From CAZYFH01 sp965197395 (GTDB taxonomy: Bacteria > Acidobacteriota > Vicinamibacteria > Vicinamibacterales > UBA8438): a DNA stretch of 64,000 bases. Position 1 is the first letter of the stretch. Each line of letters starts with the position of its first letter. The translations under genes and the position numbers were made by a program. Positions 53,278 to 61,914 of the stretch are shown piece after piece. Location: contig OZ240205.1 in the NCBI GenBank assembly GCA_965197395.1, positions 992,001 through 1,056,000 on the forward strand, written 5' to 3'. Below the pieces are notes generated by a model, which did not search any database, was not told the DNA's origin, and saw only the letters and a list, made by a program, of their open reading frames with translations.

Positions 53278-54723
53278 ATGGACCGCGACGCGTTCCGTCG
53301 TCACGGTCACGCGCTGGTGGATTGGATCGCGACCTACCTCGATCACCCGGAACGGTATCCGGTCCTCTCCCGCGTCGAGCCGGGCGCGGTGCGGGACGCG
53401 TTGCCCGGGAGCCCCCCCGAAGACGGTGCGTCGTTCGACGACATCTTCGCCGACTTCGAACGCGTCATCCTGCCCGGCATCACGCACTGGAACCACCCCG
53501 GCTTCTTCGCGTACTTCGCGATCTCGGGGAGCGCACCCGGGGTGCTCGCGGAGTTCCTGACCGCCGCGCTCAACGTGCAGGCGATGCTCTGGCGGACGTC
53601 GCCCGCGGCGACCGAGCTGGAGGAGGTCACGCTCGGATGGCTGCGACAGCTGCTGGCGTTGCCCGAGTCGTTCGAAGGGGTCATCTACGACACCGCGTCG
53701 ATCGCCAGCCTGCACGCGCTGGCGGCCGCGCGTCACGCCGCACTGCCAGATGTTCGGCGCGAGGGACTCGCCGGTCGCGACGACGTCGGCCGCCTGCGTG
53801 TCTATGCGTCAGCGCAGGCGCACTCGTCGATCGACAAGGCGGTCATGCTGCTGGGCCTGGGCCAAGAGGCGCTTGCGAAGATCCCGGTCGACGCCGAGTT
53901 CCGCATGCGTCCCGACGCCCTCCGCGTGGCCATCGAGTCCGATCGCGCCGCCGGTGTCACGCCGCTGGCCGTCGTCGCAACGGTGGGCACCACATCCACG
54001 ACCAGCGTCGATCCAGTGAGCGCGCTCGTCGCGACGTGCGAACGCGAACGGGTGTGGCTCCACGTCGACGCCGCCTATGCCGGCGCGGCGGCCATCGTGC
54101 CCGAGACGTCGTTCATCCTCGACGGCTGCGGAGCCGCCGATTCGATCGTCGTCAACCCTCACAAATGGCTCTTCACGCCGTTTGACCTGAGCGCCTTCTA
54201 CTGCCGCCGTATGGATGTGGTCCGCGAGGCGTTCTCGCTCACCCCCGAGTACCTCCGGACCACAGAGACCGGCAACGTGCGGAATCTGATGGACACCGGC
54301 GTCCAGCTCGGACGCCGGTTTCGAGCCCTCAAGCTATGGACCGTGCTGCGTCACTTCGGCGCGTCGGGGATCCGTGACCGGCTAGCCGAGCACATGCGAC
54401 TGGCCCGCCTGTTCGCGGGCTGGGTGGATGAGAGTCCCCACTTCGAGCGCCTTGCGCCCGTGCCGCTGAGCGTCGTCTGCTTTCGCGCGCTGTCTGCCCT
54501 GAGGTTAGGTGCGCCGGACGACCCAGCCCTCGACGGGCTCAACCAGCGGCTGCTCGACGCCGTCAACGCCAGCGGGGAGGTGTTTCTGTCTCACACCCGC
54601 ATCGATGGGTGTGTCGCACTTCGACTGGCCGTGGGCCACATCCGCACCACCGAGGCGCACGTGGCCCGCGCGTGGGAGTTGTTGAACCAGCGGCGCGCGG
54701 GGCTGATCGAAAACCATACGTAG
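53278..54723 (+). CDS. Aromatic-L-amino-acid decarboxylase-like PLP enzyme
   Basis: The ATG at 53278 gives 481 residues, the usual length. The group II decarboxylase sequence is complete: 'HWNHPGFFAYFAISGSAPGV' near the N terminus, 'SAQAHSSIDKAVMLLGLG' for the ring-stacking His, 'WLHVDAAYAGAAAIVPE' with the PLP-nitrogen Asp, and 'SIVVNPHKWLFTPFDLSAFY' with the Schiff-base Lys. It decarboxylates an aromatic amino acid (Trp, Tyr, Phe or DOPA); the substrate is not resolved. The MatC-like carrier starts 23 bases after the stop and may export the product or import a counter-ion. Confidence 0.93.
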   Translation: MDRDAFRRHGHALVDWIATYLDHPERYPVLSRVEPGAVRDALPGSPPEDGASFDDIFADFERVILPGITHWNHPGFFAYFAISGSAPGVLAEFLTAALNVQAMLWRTSPAATELEEVTLGWLRQLLALPESFEGVIYDTASIASLHALAAARHAALPDVRREGLAGRDDVGRLRVYASAQAHSSIDKAVMLLGLGQEALAKIPVDAEFRMRPDALRVAIESDRAAGVTPLAVVATVGTTSTTSVDPVSALVATCERERVWLHVDAAYAGAAAIVPETSFILDGCGAADSIVVNPHKWLFTPFDLSAFYCRRMDVVREAFSLTPEYLRTTETGNVRNLMDTGVQLGRRFRALKLWTVLRHFGASGIRDRLAEHMRLARLFAGWVDESPHFERLAPVPLSVVCFRALSALRLGAPDDPALDGLNQRLLDAVNASGEVFLSHTRIDGCVALRLAVGHIRTTEAHVARAWELLNQRRAGLIENHT

Positions 54724-54746
54724 CCGCTGCGATATACTCGCCGCCC

Positions 54747-56042
54747 ATGGACGCCGCCACCATCTCGCTCGGCGCGCTCGCCGTCGCCATCCTGGTGAGC
54801 TGCACAATACGGCTGCACGTCGGCTTCCTTGCCATCACCCTCGCCTGGATCGTCGGCGTCTACGTCGCGGGGATGAGCGCCAATGACGTCATCGCCGGCT
54901 TCCCCACTCGACTGTTCCTGACGCTGGCGGGCGTCACGCTGCTCTTTTCCCAGGCACAGGCCAACGGCACGCTCGATCGCATCGCGCACAAGGCGGTGGC
55001 GCTCTGCCGAGGCAACGTCGGCGTGATGCCGATGATGTTCTTCTTGCTGTCGTTTTTCCTCGCGTCGATCGGCCCCGGCAACATCGCGTCGACCGCGCTG
55101 ATGGCGCCGATGGCGATGGCGGTGGCCGGTCAGGTCGGGGTCCCGGCGTTTCTGATGGCGATCATGGTCGGGAACGGCGCGAACGCCGGGTCACTCTCGC
55201 CAATCGCCCCCACTGGGGTCATCGTCAACGGCATCATGGCCGACATCGGCCTCGGCGGCTTCGAGACCCTCACGTATCTGAACAACATGATGGCGCACAC
55301 GGTCATCGTCTTCGCGGCGTACTTCACGCTCGGCGGCTGGCGGCTGCTCGGCCGCTATCACCGCGAGGCGCTCGTCGTACCGGCGAGCGGCGACGACGAT
55401 GACGATGACGGGGCGGAACGCTCGGATGCGTTCGAGCGCAAGCACTGGATCACCATCATCGTGATCACGGCGCTCATCGGCGGCGTCATCTTCTTCGGTG
55501 TCAACGTCGGACTCGGCGCATTCGGCTGCGCGATCCTGCTCGCCCTGCTCAAAGCGGGCGACGAGCTCGAGGCGGTGAAGATCATGCCGTGGCGCGTCAT
55601 CATGATGGTCTGCGGCGTGACGGTCCTGATCAACGTGCTCGGCGAGACCGGCGGCCTGGAACTGTTTACGCAGATGCTGGCGGGCATCGCGACGTCGAAC
55701 ACGGTGACCGCGATCGTGGCCTTCTCGACCGGCTTCATCTCGATCTACAGCAGCACGTCCGGCGTGGTGCTGCCGGCGTTCCTTCCGACCGTGCCAGGTC
55801 TCGCAGCCGAGCTGGGCGGAGTCGAGCCGCTGGCAATTGCATCGTCGATGAACGTTGGCGCCCACCTCGTCGACGTCTCGGCGCTCTCCACCCTCGGCGC
55901 GCTCTGCATCGCCGCCGCGCCCCCCCAGGAGGACAGTCGGAAGCTGTTCAACAAGCTCATGGCCTGGGGGCTGTCGATGACCGTGATTGGCGGAGCCACC
56001 TGCTGGCTGCTGTTCACGGTGCTGCGGATCGGGCTCGGCTAG
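54747..56042 (+). CDS. MatC-like dicarboxylate carrier
   Basis: The ATG at 54747 gives a 431-residue membrane protein with about 11-12 helices. The N-terminal half matches the MatC N-terminal type ('SFFLASIGPGNIASTALMAP', 'VGNGANAGSLSPIAPTGVIV', the two substrate-loop segments), and the second half repeats the pattern with 'FISIYSSTSGVVLPAFLPTV'. A central loop has a run of six aspartates (about 215). The family transports malonate or related dicarboxylates. It follows the decarboxylase closely on the same strand. Confidence 0.83.
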   Translation: MDAATISLGALAVAILVSCTIRLHVGFLAITLAWIVGVYVAGMSANDVIAGFPTRLFLTLAGVTLLFSQAQANGTLDRIAHKAVALCRGNVGVMPMMFFLLSFFLASIGPGNIASTALMAPMAMAVAGQVGVPAFLMAIMVGNGANAGSLSPIAPTGVIVNGIMADIGLGGFETLTYLNNMMAHTVIVFAAYFTLGGWRLLGRYHREALVVPASGDDDDDDGAERSDAFERKHWITIIVITALIGGVIFFGVNVGLGAFGCAILLALLKAGDELEAVKIMPWRVIMMVCGVTVLINVLGETGGLELFTQMLAGIATSNTVTAIVAFSTGFISIYSSTSGVVLPAFLPTVPGLAAELGGVEPLAIASSMNVGAHLVDVSALSTLGALCIAAAPPQEDSRKLFNKLMAWGLSMTVIGGATCWLLFTVLRIGLG

Positions 56043-56050
56043 GACTCCGC

Positions 56051-56728
56051 TCACGTCAACACGCGATCCGGCGGCCCGGCGCGCGACACGCGGCCGTGCT
56101 CCAGCACGACGACCCACTCGGCGATGCGCCGGACCTCCGCCGCCACGTGCGAGACGTAGATCATCGGCGTACCGAGCTCGTCCCGCACTCGCTCGAGATA
56201 GGGCAGGATCCGATCGCGTAACCCCATGTCGAGCGCCGCGAGCGGCTCGTCGAGCAAGAGCACATCCGGCGCCGACATCAGCGCGCGCGCGAGCGCCACG
56301 CGCTGGCGCTCGCCTCCCGACAGCGCGTCGACCCTACGTGCACGCAGCGACTCGATCTCGAGCAATGCAAGGACAGTCTGCGCCGAGGCGCCGGTCGAGC
56401 GGGCGCCGTACAGCACGTTGTGCTCCACGTCGAGGTGGGGGAACAACGCGACGTCCTGTGGCACGTAGCCGACGCGGCGGTCGTGGGCGGGCAGATCGAC
56501 ACCATCGCGTGCGTCGAACAGCGCCCGCGCTCCCACTCGGATGACCCCGTCACGCGGACGTCGGAGCCCGGCAATCGCATCGAGTGTCGTGGTCTTGCCC
56601 GCCCCCGACGCCCCAAACAGCGCCACCGTCCGGACCGCGATCGTCTCGCGCAGCTCGAGCGTGAAGCCGGCCTGGCGAAGCGTGAAGTCCAGCGTGATGG
56701 AGGTGGCGGGCATCGCAACCGGGCTCAT
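56051..56728 (-). CDS. modC: Molybdate ABC transporter ATP-binding protein, short form
   Basis: The ATG at 56728 overlaps the ModB stop by one base. The 225-residue ATPase has Walker A GASGAGKT at about 39-46, signature 'LSGGERQRVALARALM', Walker B 'VLLLDEPLAALDM' and 'IYVSHVAAEVRRIAEWVVVL'. It ends soon after, so the C-terminal Mop/TOBE domain of standard ModC (about 350 residues) is absent. The divergent regulator in the same locus carries a Mop domain instead. It energises molybdate uptake with ModB and ModA. Confidence 0.9.
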   Translation of the reverse strand: MSPVAMPATSITLDFTLRQAGFTLELRETIAVRTVALFGASGAGKTTTLDAIAGLRRPRDGVIRVGARALFDARDGVDLPAHDRRVGYVPQDVALFPHLDVEHNVLYGARSTGASAQTVLALLEIESLRARRVDALSGGERQRVALARALMSAPDVLLLDEPLAALDMGLRDRILPYLERVRDELGTPMIYVSHVAAEVRRIAEWVVVLEHGRVSRAGPPDRVLT

Positions 56729-57384
56729 CAAGGTGCCGTGGCGAGCCGATTCGACACCCACACCGCCGCAAACCCGATCGTGACCGCGGCCGCGAGCAGC
56801 GTCAGTGCCGCGGCCTCTTGACCGACCTCGGCGTATCGATAGATCGCGACGGAGAGCGTCCGGGTGCCGGGTAGCGCGCCGGCGACCATGATGGTCGCGC
56901 CGAACTCGCCGAGCGCCCGGGAGAACCCGAGCACCGCCCCGGCCAGGAGGCCTCGGCGCGCCAGCGGCAAGCTGATGGTCCAGAACACGCGCCACGGCCG
57001 GGCGCCGAGCGTCGCGGCGATCTCCTCGTATCGGCGATCGGTCTGCTCGAATCCGGCGCGAGCCGCGCGCACCAGCAATGGCAGCCCCATGACCGCCATC
57101 GCAAGCACCACGCCCTTCCAGGTAAAGACCACCTCGAGGCCCAATCCGTCGAGCAGCCGCCCGACCGGTCCGCGGCGGCCGAGCAGCTTGAGGAGGATCA
57201 GCCCGGTGGCGACCGGCGGCACGACCAGTGGCAGCGAGACGAGGGCCTCGATCACGCTGCGTCCCGGAAACTCCCGGCGGGCCAGCAGCCAGGCCAGTCC
57301 GACCCCGGGCGGCAGCATGACGAGCGTCGCCAGACCCGCCATCAGGACGGTGCGCGCGGTGACGGTCATCAGCTCGCCGGTCAT
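56728..57384 (-). CDS. modB: Molybdate ABC transporter permease
   Basis: The 218-residue permease has about five membrane helices and the EAA-type loop 'FEQTDRRYEEIAATLGARPW' that contacts the ATPase. 'LLGRRGPVGRLLDGLGLEVV' is typical of ModB. Its start overlaps the ModA stop by four bases (ATGA) and its stop overlaps the ModC start, so the three genes form one unit. Confidence 0.92.
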   Translation of the reverse strand: MTGELMTVTARTVLMAGLATLVMLPPGVGLAWLLARREFPGRSVIEALVSLPLVVPPVATGLILLKLLGRRGPVGRLLDGLGLEVVFTWKGVVLAMAVMGLPLLVRAARAGFEQTDRRYEEIAATLGARPWRVFWTISLPLARRGLLAGAVLGFSRALGEFGATIMVAGALPGTRTLSVAIYRYAEVGQEAAALTLLAAAVTIGFAAVWVSNRLATAP

Positions 57385-58223
57385 CGAGCGTTCCGGGATC
57401 GCGGGCTCGTGCCCGGACGCTCGACGCGCGCAATGGGCGTCTGCGGAAGCACGACGAAGCCGGCGGCCTCGAAGAGACGGCGCGCTTCGGGGCCCTGAAG
57501 GAACCCCAACACCTCGATGGCGTCCGCCTCGTTCGGCGCGTCGGTCGCCACCGCCGCGGGATAGACGATCGTCGGACCGCCGGCACGTGGCACCGCATAG
57601 GCCACGACGGCCGCCGAGCTCGTCGCGGCGTCCGTGCGGTAGACAACCGCGGCGTCGACCGTTCCGGATTCGACCGCCGCGAGCGCCGCTCGCACGTTGC
57701 GCGTCGGCACGACCTTGGATTCCACAGCAAGCCAGAGGCCGGCGGTCTCCAGATACTCGCGCGCGTAGACCCCCGCCGGCACCGTCTCCGGATCGCCGAG
57801 CGCGATCCGTCGAACCGTCGGAGACGCGAGGTCGGAGGCGGTCGTCACGGTCCCGATCCGATCCGACGGCACGACGACCACGAGCTGATTCGAGAGCAAG
57901 TCCACGCGCCGGTCGGGTCGGATGCGACCCGCGTCCTGCGCGCGATCCATCTGTCTCGCATCGCCACTCAGGAACACATCGATCGGAGCGCCTTCGATCA
58001 ACTGCGTGGCCAGCAGGTCCGACCCGCCGATGTTGAGCAGCACACGGGTCCCGCTATGGCGCTCGTACGCGACCGCGACCGCATCGATGGCCTCCGCTAG
58101 GCTGGTGGCCGCTGACACGAGAATGGTCTGCGGTTCCCGGTCGGGGTGCTGGCACGCGGTGGTCGCCACGAAGGACGCGACGCTCGCCGCCCCTACGATG
58201 CCGCGTCCGAGATGTCCAAGCAT
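57381..58223 (-). CDS. modA: Molybdate-binding periplasmic lipoprotein
   Basis: The 280-residue product has a lipobox ending at Cys24 ('VATTAC'). The mature part begins 'ILVSAATSLAEAIDAVAVAY', the ModA anion-binding opening where Ser residues hydrogen-bond the oxyanion, and contains 'INIGGSDLLATQLIEGAPID'-like sequence ('LNIGGSDLLATQLIEGAPID') and 'TVDAAVVYRTDA'. It delivers molybdate (or tungstate) to ModB. It is the first gene of modABC, divergent from the HTH-Mop regulator. Confidence 0.93.
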   Translation of the reverse strand: MLGHLGRGIVGAASVASFVATTACQHPDREPQTILVSAATSLAEAIDAVAVAYERHSGTRVLLNIGGSDLLATQLIEGAPIDVFLSGDARQMDRAQDAGRIRPDRRVDLLSNQLVVVVPSDRIGTVTTASDLASPTVRRIALGDPETVPAGVYAREYLETAGLWLAVESKVVPTRNVRAALAAVESGTVDAAVVYRTDAATSSAAVVAYAVPRAGGPTIVYPAAVATDAPNEADAIEVLGFLQGPEARRLFEAAGFVVLPQTPIARVERPGTSPRSRNAR

Positions 58224-58232
58224 GTGCCTAAT

Positions 58233-58265
58233 ATAGTACTATTATAGTCGATATATACAGTCTAC
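58233..58265. promoter_or_regulatory. AT-rich palindromic operator between modA and its regulator
   Basis: In a GC-rich genome the space between the divergent starts has the perfect palindrome ATAGTACTAT (58233-58242) followed by TATAGTCGATATATA. ATAT-type palindromes are the known form of ModE-class operators. The site is placed to act on both modA and the regulator. Confidence 0.55.
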
Positions 58266-58292
58266 TTCAGTCGTATTCGAAGGATCATCTTC

Positions 58293-58733
58293 ATGTCACT
58301 TCTTACCGTACGACAGGCTGCGGCGAGGCTAGGAGTCGGCTATTCGACGGTGAAGCAGTGGATCTACAAAGGCAGCGTCCGCACGGTGCGGACCGACGGC
58401 GGTCACTACCGGATCGCCGATGCAGAGGTCGAGCGGCTGCTGGCGCGTAGGCAACCGACGGCCGCGACGCCGCCCCGGAAGCCGACCGCCCGCGGCGGCG
58501 TGCTTGTAACGCTGAGCGGCCGCAACCGGCTGAGGGGCATCGTGGAGGAAGTGCGGCGTGAGGGCCTGCTCGCGCAGGTGCGGCTCCGCATCGGCGACCA
58601 GCGCTTGACCGCGGTCATCACGCGGGACGCCATCGACGAACTGAAGCTCAAGCGGGGAGACGAGGCGACGGCCATCATCAAGGCCACGGAGGTGATGATC
58701 GGCCGCGAGGCGGCCGCACCCTCACGGCGATGA
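58293..58733 (+). CDS. HTH-Mop molybdate-responsive regulator
   Basis: The 146-residue product joins an excisionase/MerR-type helix-turn-helix (about 3-52, 'LLTVRQAAARLGVGYSTVKQ', then 'WIYKGSVRTVRTDGGHYRI') to a molybdenum-pterin-type Mop/TOBE domain (about 70-135, 'LRGIVEEVRREGLLAQVRLR', 'LTAVITRDAIDELKLKRGDE'). The linker is Pro/Arg-rich. This is not ModE (no wHTH-ModE fold) but carries the same sensing domain, so it likely represses or activates modABC in response to molybdate. It is divergent from modA with 69 bases between. Confidence 0.88.
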   Translation: MSLLTVRQAAARLGVGYSTVKQWIYKGSVRTVRTDGGHYRIADAEVERLLARRQPTAATPPRKPTARGGVLVTLSGRNRLRGIVEEVRREGLLAQVRLRIGDQRLTAVITRDAIDELKLKRGDEATAIIKATEVMIGREAAAPSRR

Positions 58734-58753
58734 GATGGCGGCCGGCCGCACAC

Positions 58754-59212
58754 TCACGGCGCTGAGAAGGTCGCGGGCAGTACCGACTGCAGCTGCAGCC
58801 CCCAATGGCCATCCTGCCGGGTGACCACATACAGACCGGGCACTGTCCGATACGCGCTACCGTCGGCACGTCGGCGGCTGAAAACGATGCGGAAGTGCAC
58901 CTTGTCGTCGGAGACGTGCACGGTGTCCATGAGATCGAGCGTGCTGTGATCCCACCCCTCCGCTTGCCGAAGGAGGTCAAAGTCGATCGTGATGTCCTCA
59001 GGGCTCTCGCGCACGACCACCTGACCGTTCCCACCCAGGCTGAGGCGTGGAAAGTTGCTGATCGTCGCGATGGCGTCGTTGTCGGCCGCATTCCACGCGC
59101 GGAAGTACTCTTCGAGGGCTGCCCGCGCCTCGACCTCGACGTCCTGGGCCCCGACTGGTGCCGCGCTCTGGCTCACCACGGCGACGAGTGCCACCGCCAG
59201 CAGCCTATGCAT
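58754..59212 (-). CDS. Exported NTF2-like (SnoaL-type) protein
   Basis: GGGGAGGAA precedes the ATG at 59212. The 152-residue product has a signal peptide (about 1-22) and an NTF2-like cone: 'ARAALEEYFRAWNAADNDAI' as the first helix and 'VHFRIVFSRRRADGSAYRTV', 'GLYVVTRQDGHWGLQLQS' as the sheet. Such proteins bind small hydrophobic ligands or act as mild enzymes; nothing more specific is seen. It is convergent with the Mo regulator. Confidence 0.8.
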   Translation of the reverse strand: MHRLLAVALVAVVSQSAAPVGAQDVEVEARAALEEYFRAWNAADNDAIATISNFPRLSLGGNGQVVVRESPEDITIDFDLLRQAEGWDHSTLDLMDTVHVSDDKVHFRIVFSRRRADGSAYRTVPGLYVVTRQDGHWGLQLQSVLPATFSAP

Positions 59213-59400
59213 CGTCGTTCCTCCCCGTCCCACCCGACGTCTCAGAATAGCATTGGAGGCCGCGGAGCGCCGGTGTAGGCTGAGAGCCTGCGCCGTGTCA
59301 TCGGAGGGGGAGAATTCGGAGAATTTATGGGCATCGGTCGCACCGCCGTTCTCTTCGTGCTGGCATCCGCCACCGTGGAGCCGATGTCAGGATTGCGGCC

Positions 59401-59494
59401 AAGGCGCGCACGGCGCGCCTCGCGGGCGCGGAGTGGGGCTCTCGGGGTCCCCACGTAGCGGCCGCGTAGGGTTCGGGGCGAAGCCCCGTCTAAG
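59401..59494 (+). repeat. 94-bp dispersed repeat, copy 2
   Basis: Same length as the copy at 6388-6481; the two differ only around the segment CGTAGCG(G/C)CCGCG. It ends with the CGGGGCGAAGCCCCG hairpin and TCTAAG, 42 bases before the start codon of the next gene and in the same direction. Confidence 0.8.
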
Positions 59495-59536
59495 TTAGGA
59501 TCTGGCACAACCCGGGTTGAGGTAAGGAGTACCACT

Positions 59537-60643
59537 ATGATGCGCACATCGCTCTCGCTGACCGCCGTCGTCGCCATTGCGGCCCTCGCGGTCGCCTCGT
59601 CGCCCACGCTCTCGGCCAACGCCGACTCCGGTACTGGACCGGTGCTCGAATCGGGCGGTCCGCTCGCCTTCGGACCTGACGGCGTCCTGTTCATCGCCGA
59701 CAACCAGGGCGCAGCCATCTACGCGCTCGAGATGGGGAGCCGTCTGACCGGTGCCACGATGGGCACGCAGAACATTCCGGGCATCGACCAGAAGATCGCC
59801 GGCCTGGTCGGCACCGACGCGCGGGAGATCCAGATCAACGACCTGGCGATCAGCCCCGAGTCGAAGAACGCGTTCATCTCCGCGTCGCGGGGCCGGGGCT
59901 CCAACGCCACTCCGGTGCTGCTCCGGATCGACGGCGGTGGCGCGATTGAGGTCCTCTCGCTCAGCGACGTGCGGTACACGCGCCTCACGTTGCCGAACGC
60001 TCCGGAGGCGAATCCCGGTGCGCGCCGCAACCCGAGGATGGCCGCCATCACAGACATGGCGTTCGTCGACGGGCGCTTGTTCCTGGCCGGCTTGTCGAAC
60101 GAGGAGTTCTCGTCCAAGCTGCGTTCGGTCCCCTATCCGTTCGAGACGATCGATGACGGAACGAGCGTGGAGATCTGGCACGCGGCCCACGGCCAGTTCG
60201 AGACCCAGTCGCCCGTCTACACCTTCGTGCCGTATGACGTGGCGGGTCAGCAGCACCTGATCGCCGGCTACCTCTGCACCCCGCTCGTGAAGTTCCCGAT
60301 CGACGACCTGGAGCCGGGGAGCAAGGTCATGGGCACCACCATCGCCGAGCTCGGCAACCGGAATCGCCCGCTCGACATGATCGTCTACAGCAAGGGCGGG
60401 AAGGACTACCTCCTCATGTCGAACACCAGCCGCGGCGTGATGAAGATCCCGACGGAGACCTTCGGCACGCAGTCGCCGATCACCGAGAACGTCGGTGACG
60501 GGGGTCAGGCCGGGGTCTCCTACGAGACGGTTGCCCAGATGACCGGTGTGGAGCAGCTGGATCTTCTCGACGCACAGCATGCGATCGTGATTGCCCGAAA
60601 CGATGCCGGGGTGGCCTCGCTCGAGTCGGTGATGTTGCCCTGA
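59537..60643 (+). CDS. Exported beta-propeller-like protein of unknown function
   Basis: AAGGAG precedes the ATG at 59537. The 368-residue product has a signal peptide (about 1-29) and 'SGGPLAFGPDGVLFIADNQG' followed by repeated strand patterns ('LAISPESKNAFISASRGRGS', 'DMAFVDGRLFLAGLSNEEFS'), consistent with a six- or seven-bladed propeller. The catalytic residues of a named family are not recognised. The downstream lipoprotein gene starts 18 bases after the stop, suggesting a two-gene unit. Confidence 0.72.
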   Translation: MMRTSLSLTAVVAIAALAVASSPTLSANADSGTGPVLESGGPLAFGPDGVLFIADNQGAAIYALEMGSRLTGATMGTQNIPGIDQKIAGLVGTDAREIQINDLAISPESKNAFISASRGRGSNATPVLLRIDGGGAIEVLSLSDVRYTRLTLPNAPEANPGARRNPRMAAITDMAFVDGRLFLAGLSNEEFSSKLRSVPYPFETIDDGTSVEIWHAAHGQFETQSPVYTFVPYDVAGQQHLIAGYLCTPLVKFPIDDLEPGSKVMGTTIAELGNRNRPLDMIVYSKGGKDYLLMSNTSRGVMKIPTETFGTQSPITENVGDGGQAGVSYETVAQMTGVEQLDLLDAQHAIVIARNDAGVASLESVMLP

Positions 60644-60660
60644 ACCGCCACAGGGGTGCC

Positions 60661-61860
60661 TTGAGTAACGCCGTCCACGCGCCGGTCATCGCGCTGGCAC
60701 TGGCACTCGGCGGGTGCGGCGTCCTGGATGACGCCGCACCGGCCGACGTCGTAGCGGACATCCGTCTTGGCGCACCGCGGGACGAGTCATACGGCGCAAC
60801 GGTCGAACTGGCGGGTCTCCCGGCAGCCGCGATCGCGTCCCTCCGCGACATCGAGTGGGAACGGGGCGACTGGTCTCGGTTGCTCCGGATAACAGTCGCG
60901 CAGGCCGGAACCGACCTCGCGGACACACCCGCAGTCCTCGGCGACTACGCCGTGGGGGATGACGACATCGTGCGCTTCACGCCGATGTTCCCGTTCGACC
61001 GCGGCCGGCCCTACACTGTACGATTCGACCCGGCGGCCTTGCCCGGCGTCGGCGACGCCGACGACCCAGGTGCGGCCGTGACCGCCACGCTCGAGCTGCC
61101 GCGGCCGGATGTCACCGCGACGACGGTCGTGACGCGCGTCCTGCCGACAGGCGACCGCCTCCCCGCCAACCAGTTGAAACTCTACATCGAGTTCTCGGCG
61201 CCGATGAGCGACGTCGATGGACTCGACTATATCCGTCTCCTCGACGACGCGGGTCAGAACGTCGAGGCGCCGTTTCTCCCGCTCGGCGAGGAATTCTGGG
61301 ACTACAACTTCCAGCGCTACACGGTCTTCTTCGACCCGGGCCGCGTGAAGACCGGCATCTTGCCAAACGAGCAGCTCGGTCGTCCGCTCGAGGCGGGCAC
61401 CAGCTACACCCTCGAAGTCGATGCCGCCTGGCCCGACGCCGAGGGGACGCCGCTCGCGGCGTCGTTCACCAAGCGGTTCAGCGTGGGACCGGTGGACGAC
61501 ACGCCAATCGACACGGCGGCGTGGCGGCTCCGGGTGCCACCGGCCGGGTCCACTTCGCGCCTCGTCGTGTCGTTTCCCGAGCCGCTCGACCACGGCCTGC
61601 TGCACCGCGGGCTCGCCGTCGAGAACTCGGATGGGGAGCGGATCGCCGGTTCGATCGAAGTGACGAGCTGGGAGACGCGCTGGTCGTTCACGCCAGAGCA
61701 GCCATGGTCGCCGGGGGCGTTTTCGCTGGTCGCCTTGTCAATCCTGGAAGACCTCGCCGGCAATCGGATAGGCGTGCCCTTCGAGATCGATCGGTTCGAG
61801 CAGATCGACGACCCTGAGGAGCAGGACGCGTATCGCGTGCCGTTCGAGATCGCACCGTAG
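60661..61860 (+). CDS. Lipoprotein with Ig/big-like repeats, function unknown
   Basis: The TTG at 60661 follows GGGG and gives a 399-residue product with a lipobox ending in 'LGGC' (about residue 19). The body has repeated beta-strand segments with 'FTPMFPFDRGRPYTVRFDP', 'LKLYIEFSAPMSDVDGLDYI' and 'RLVVSFPEPLDHGLLHRGLA', the pattern of SbsA-Ig/Big_5-type domains that describe 'maximal/minimal' strain of surface proteins. It is the partner of the upstream propeller-like protein. Confidence 0.7.
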   Translation: MSNAVHAPVIALALALGGCGVLDDAAPADVVADIRLGAPRDESYGATVELAGLPAAAIASLRDIEWERGDWSRLLRITVAQAGTDLADTPAVLGDYAVGDDDIVRFTPMFPFDRGRPYTVRFDPAALPGVGDADDPGAAVTATLELPRPDVTATTVVTRVLPTGDRLPANQLKLYIEFSAPMSDVDGLDYIRLLDDAGQNVEAPFLPLGEEFWDYNFQRYTVFFDPGRVKTGILPNEQLGRPLEAGTSYTLEVDAAWPDAEGTPLAASFTKRFSVGPVDDTPIDTAAWRLRVPPAGSTSRLVVSFPEPLDHGLLHRGLAVENSDGERIAGSIEVTSWETRWSFTPEQPWSPGAFSLVALSILEDLAGNRIGVPFEIDRFEQIDDPEEQDAYRVPFEIAP

Positions 61861-61914
61861 CGGCGCCCCTGTCGCGCCTCTCGGGAGCCCTGGTGGACCG
61901 CGCCCGAATCTCCC

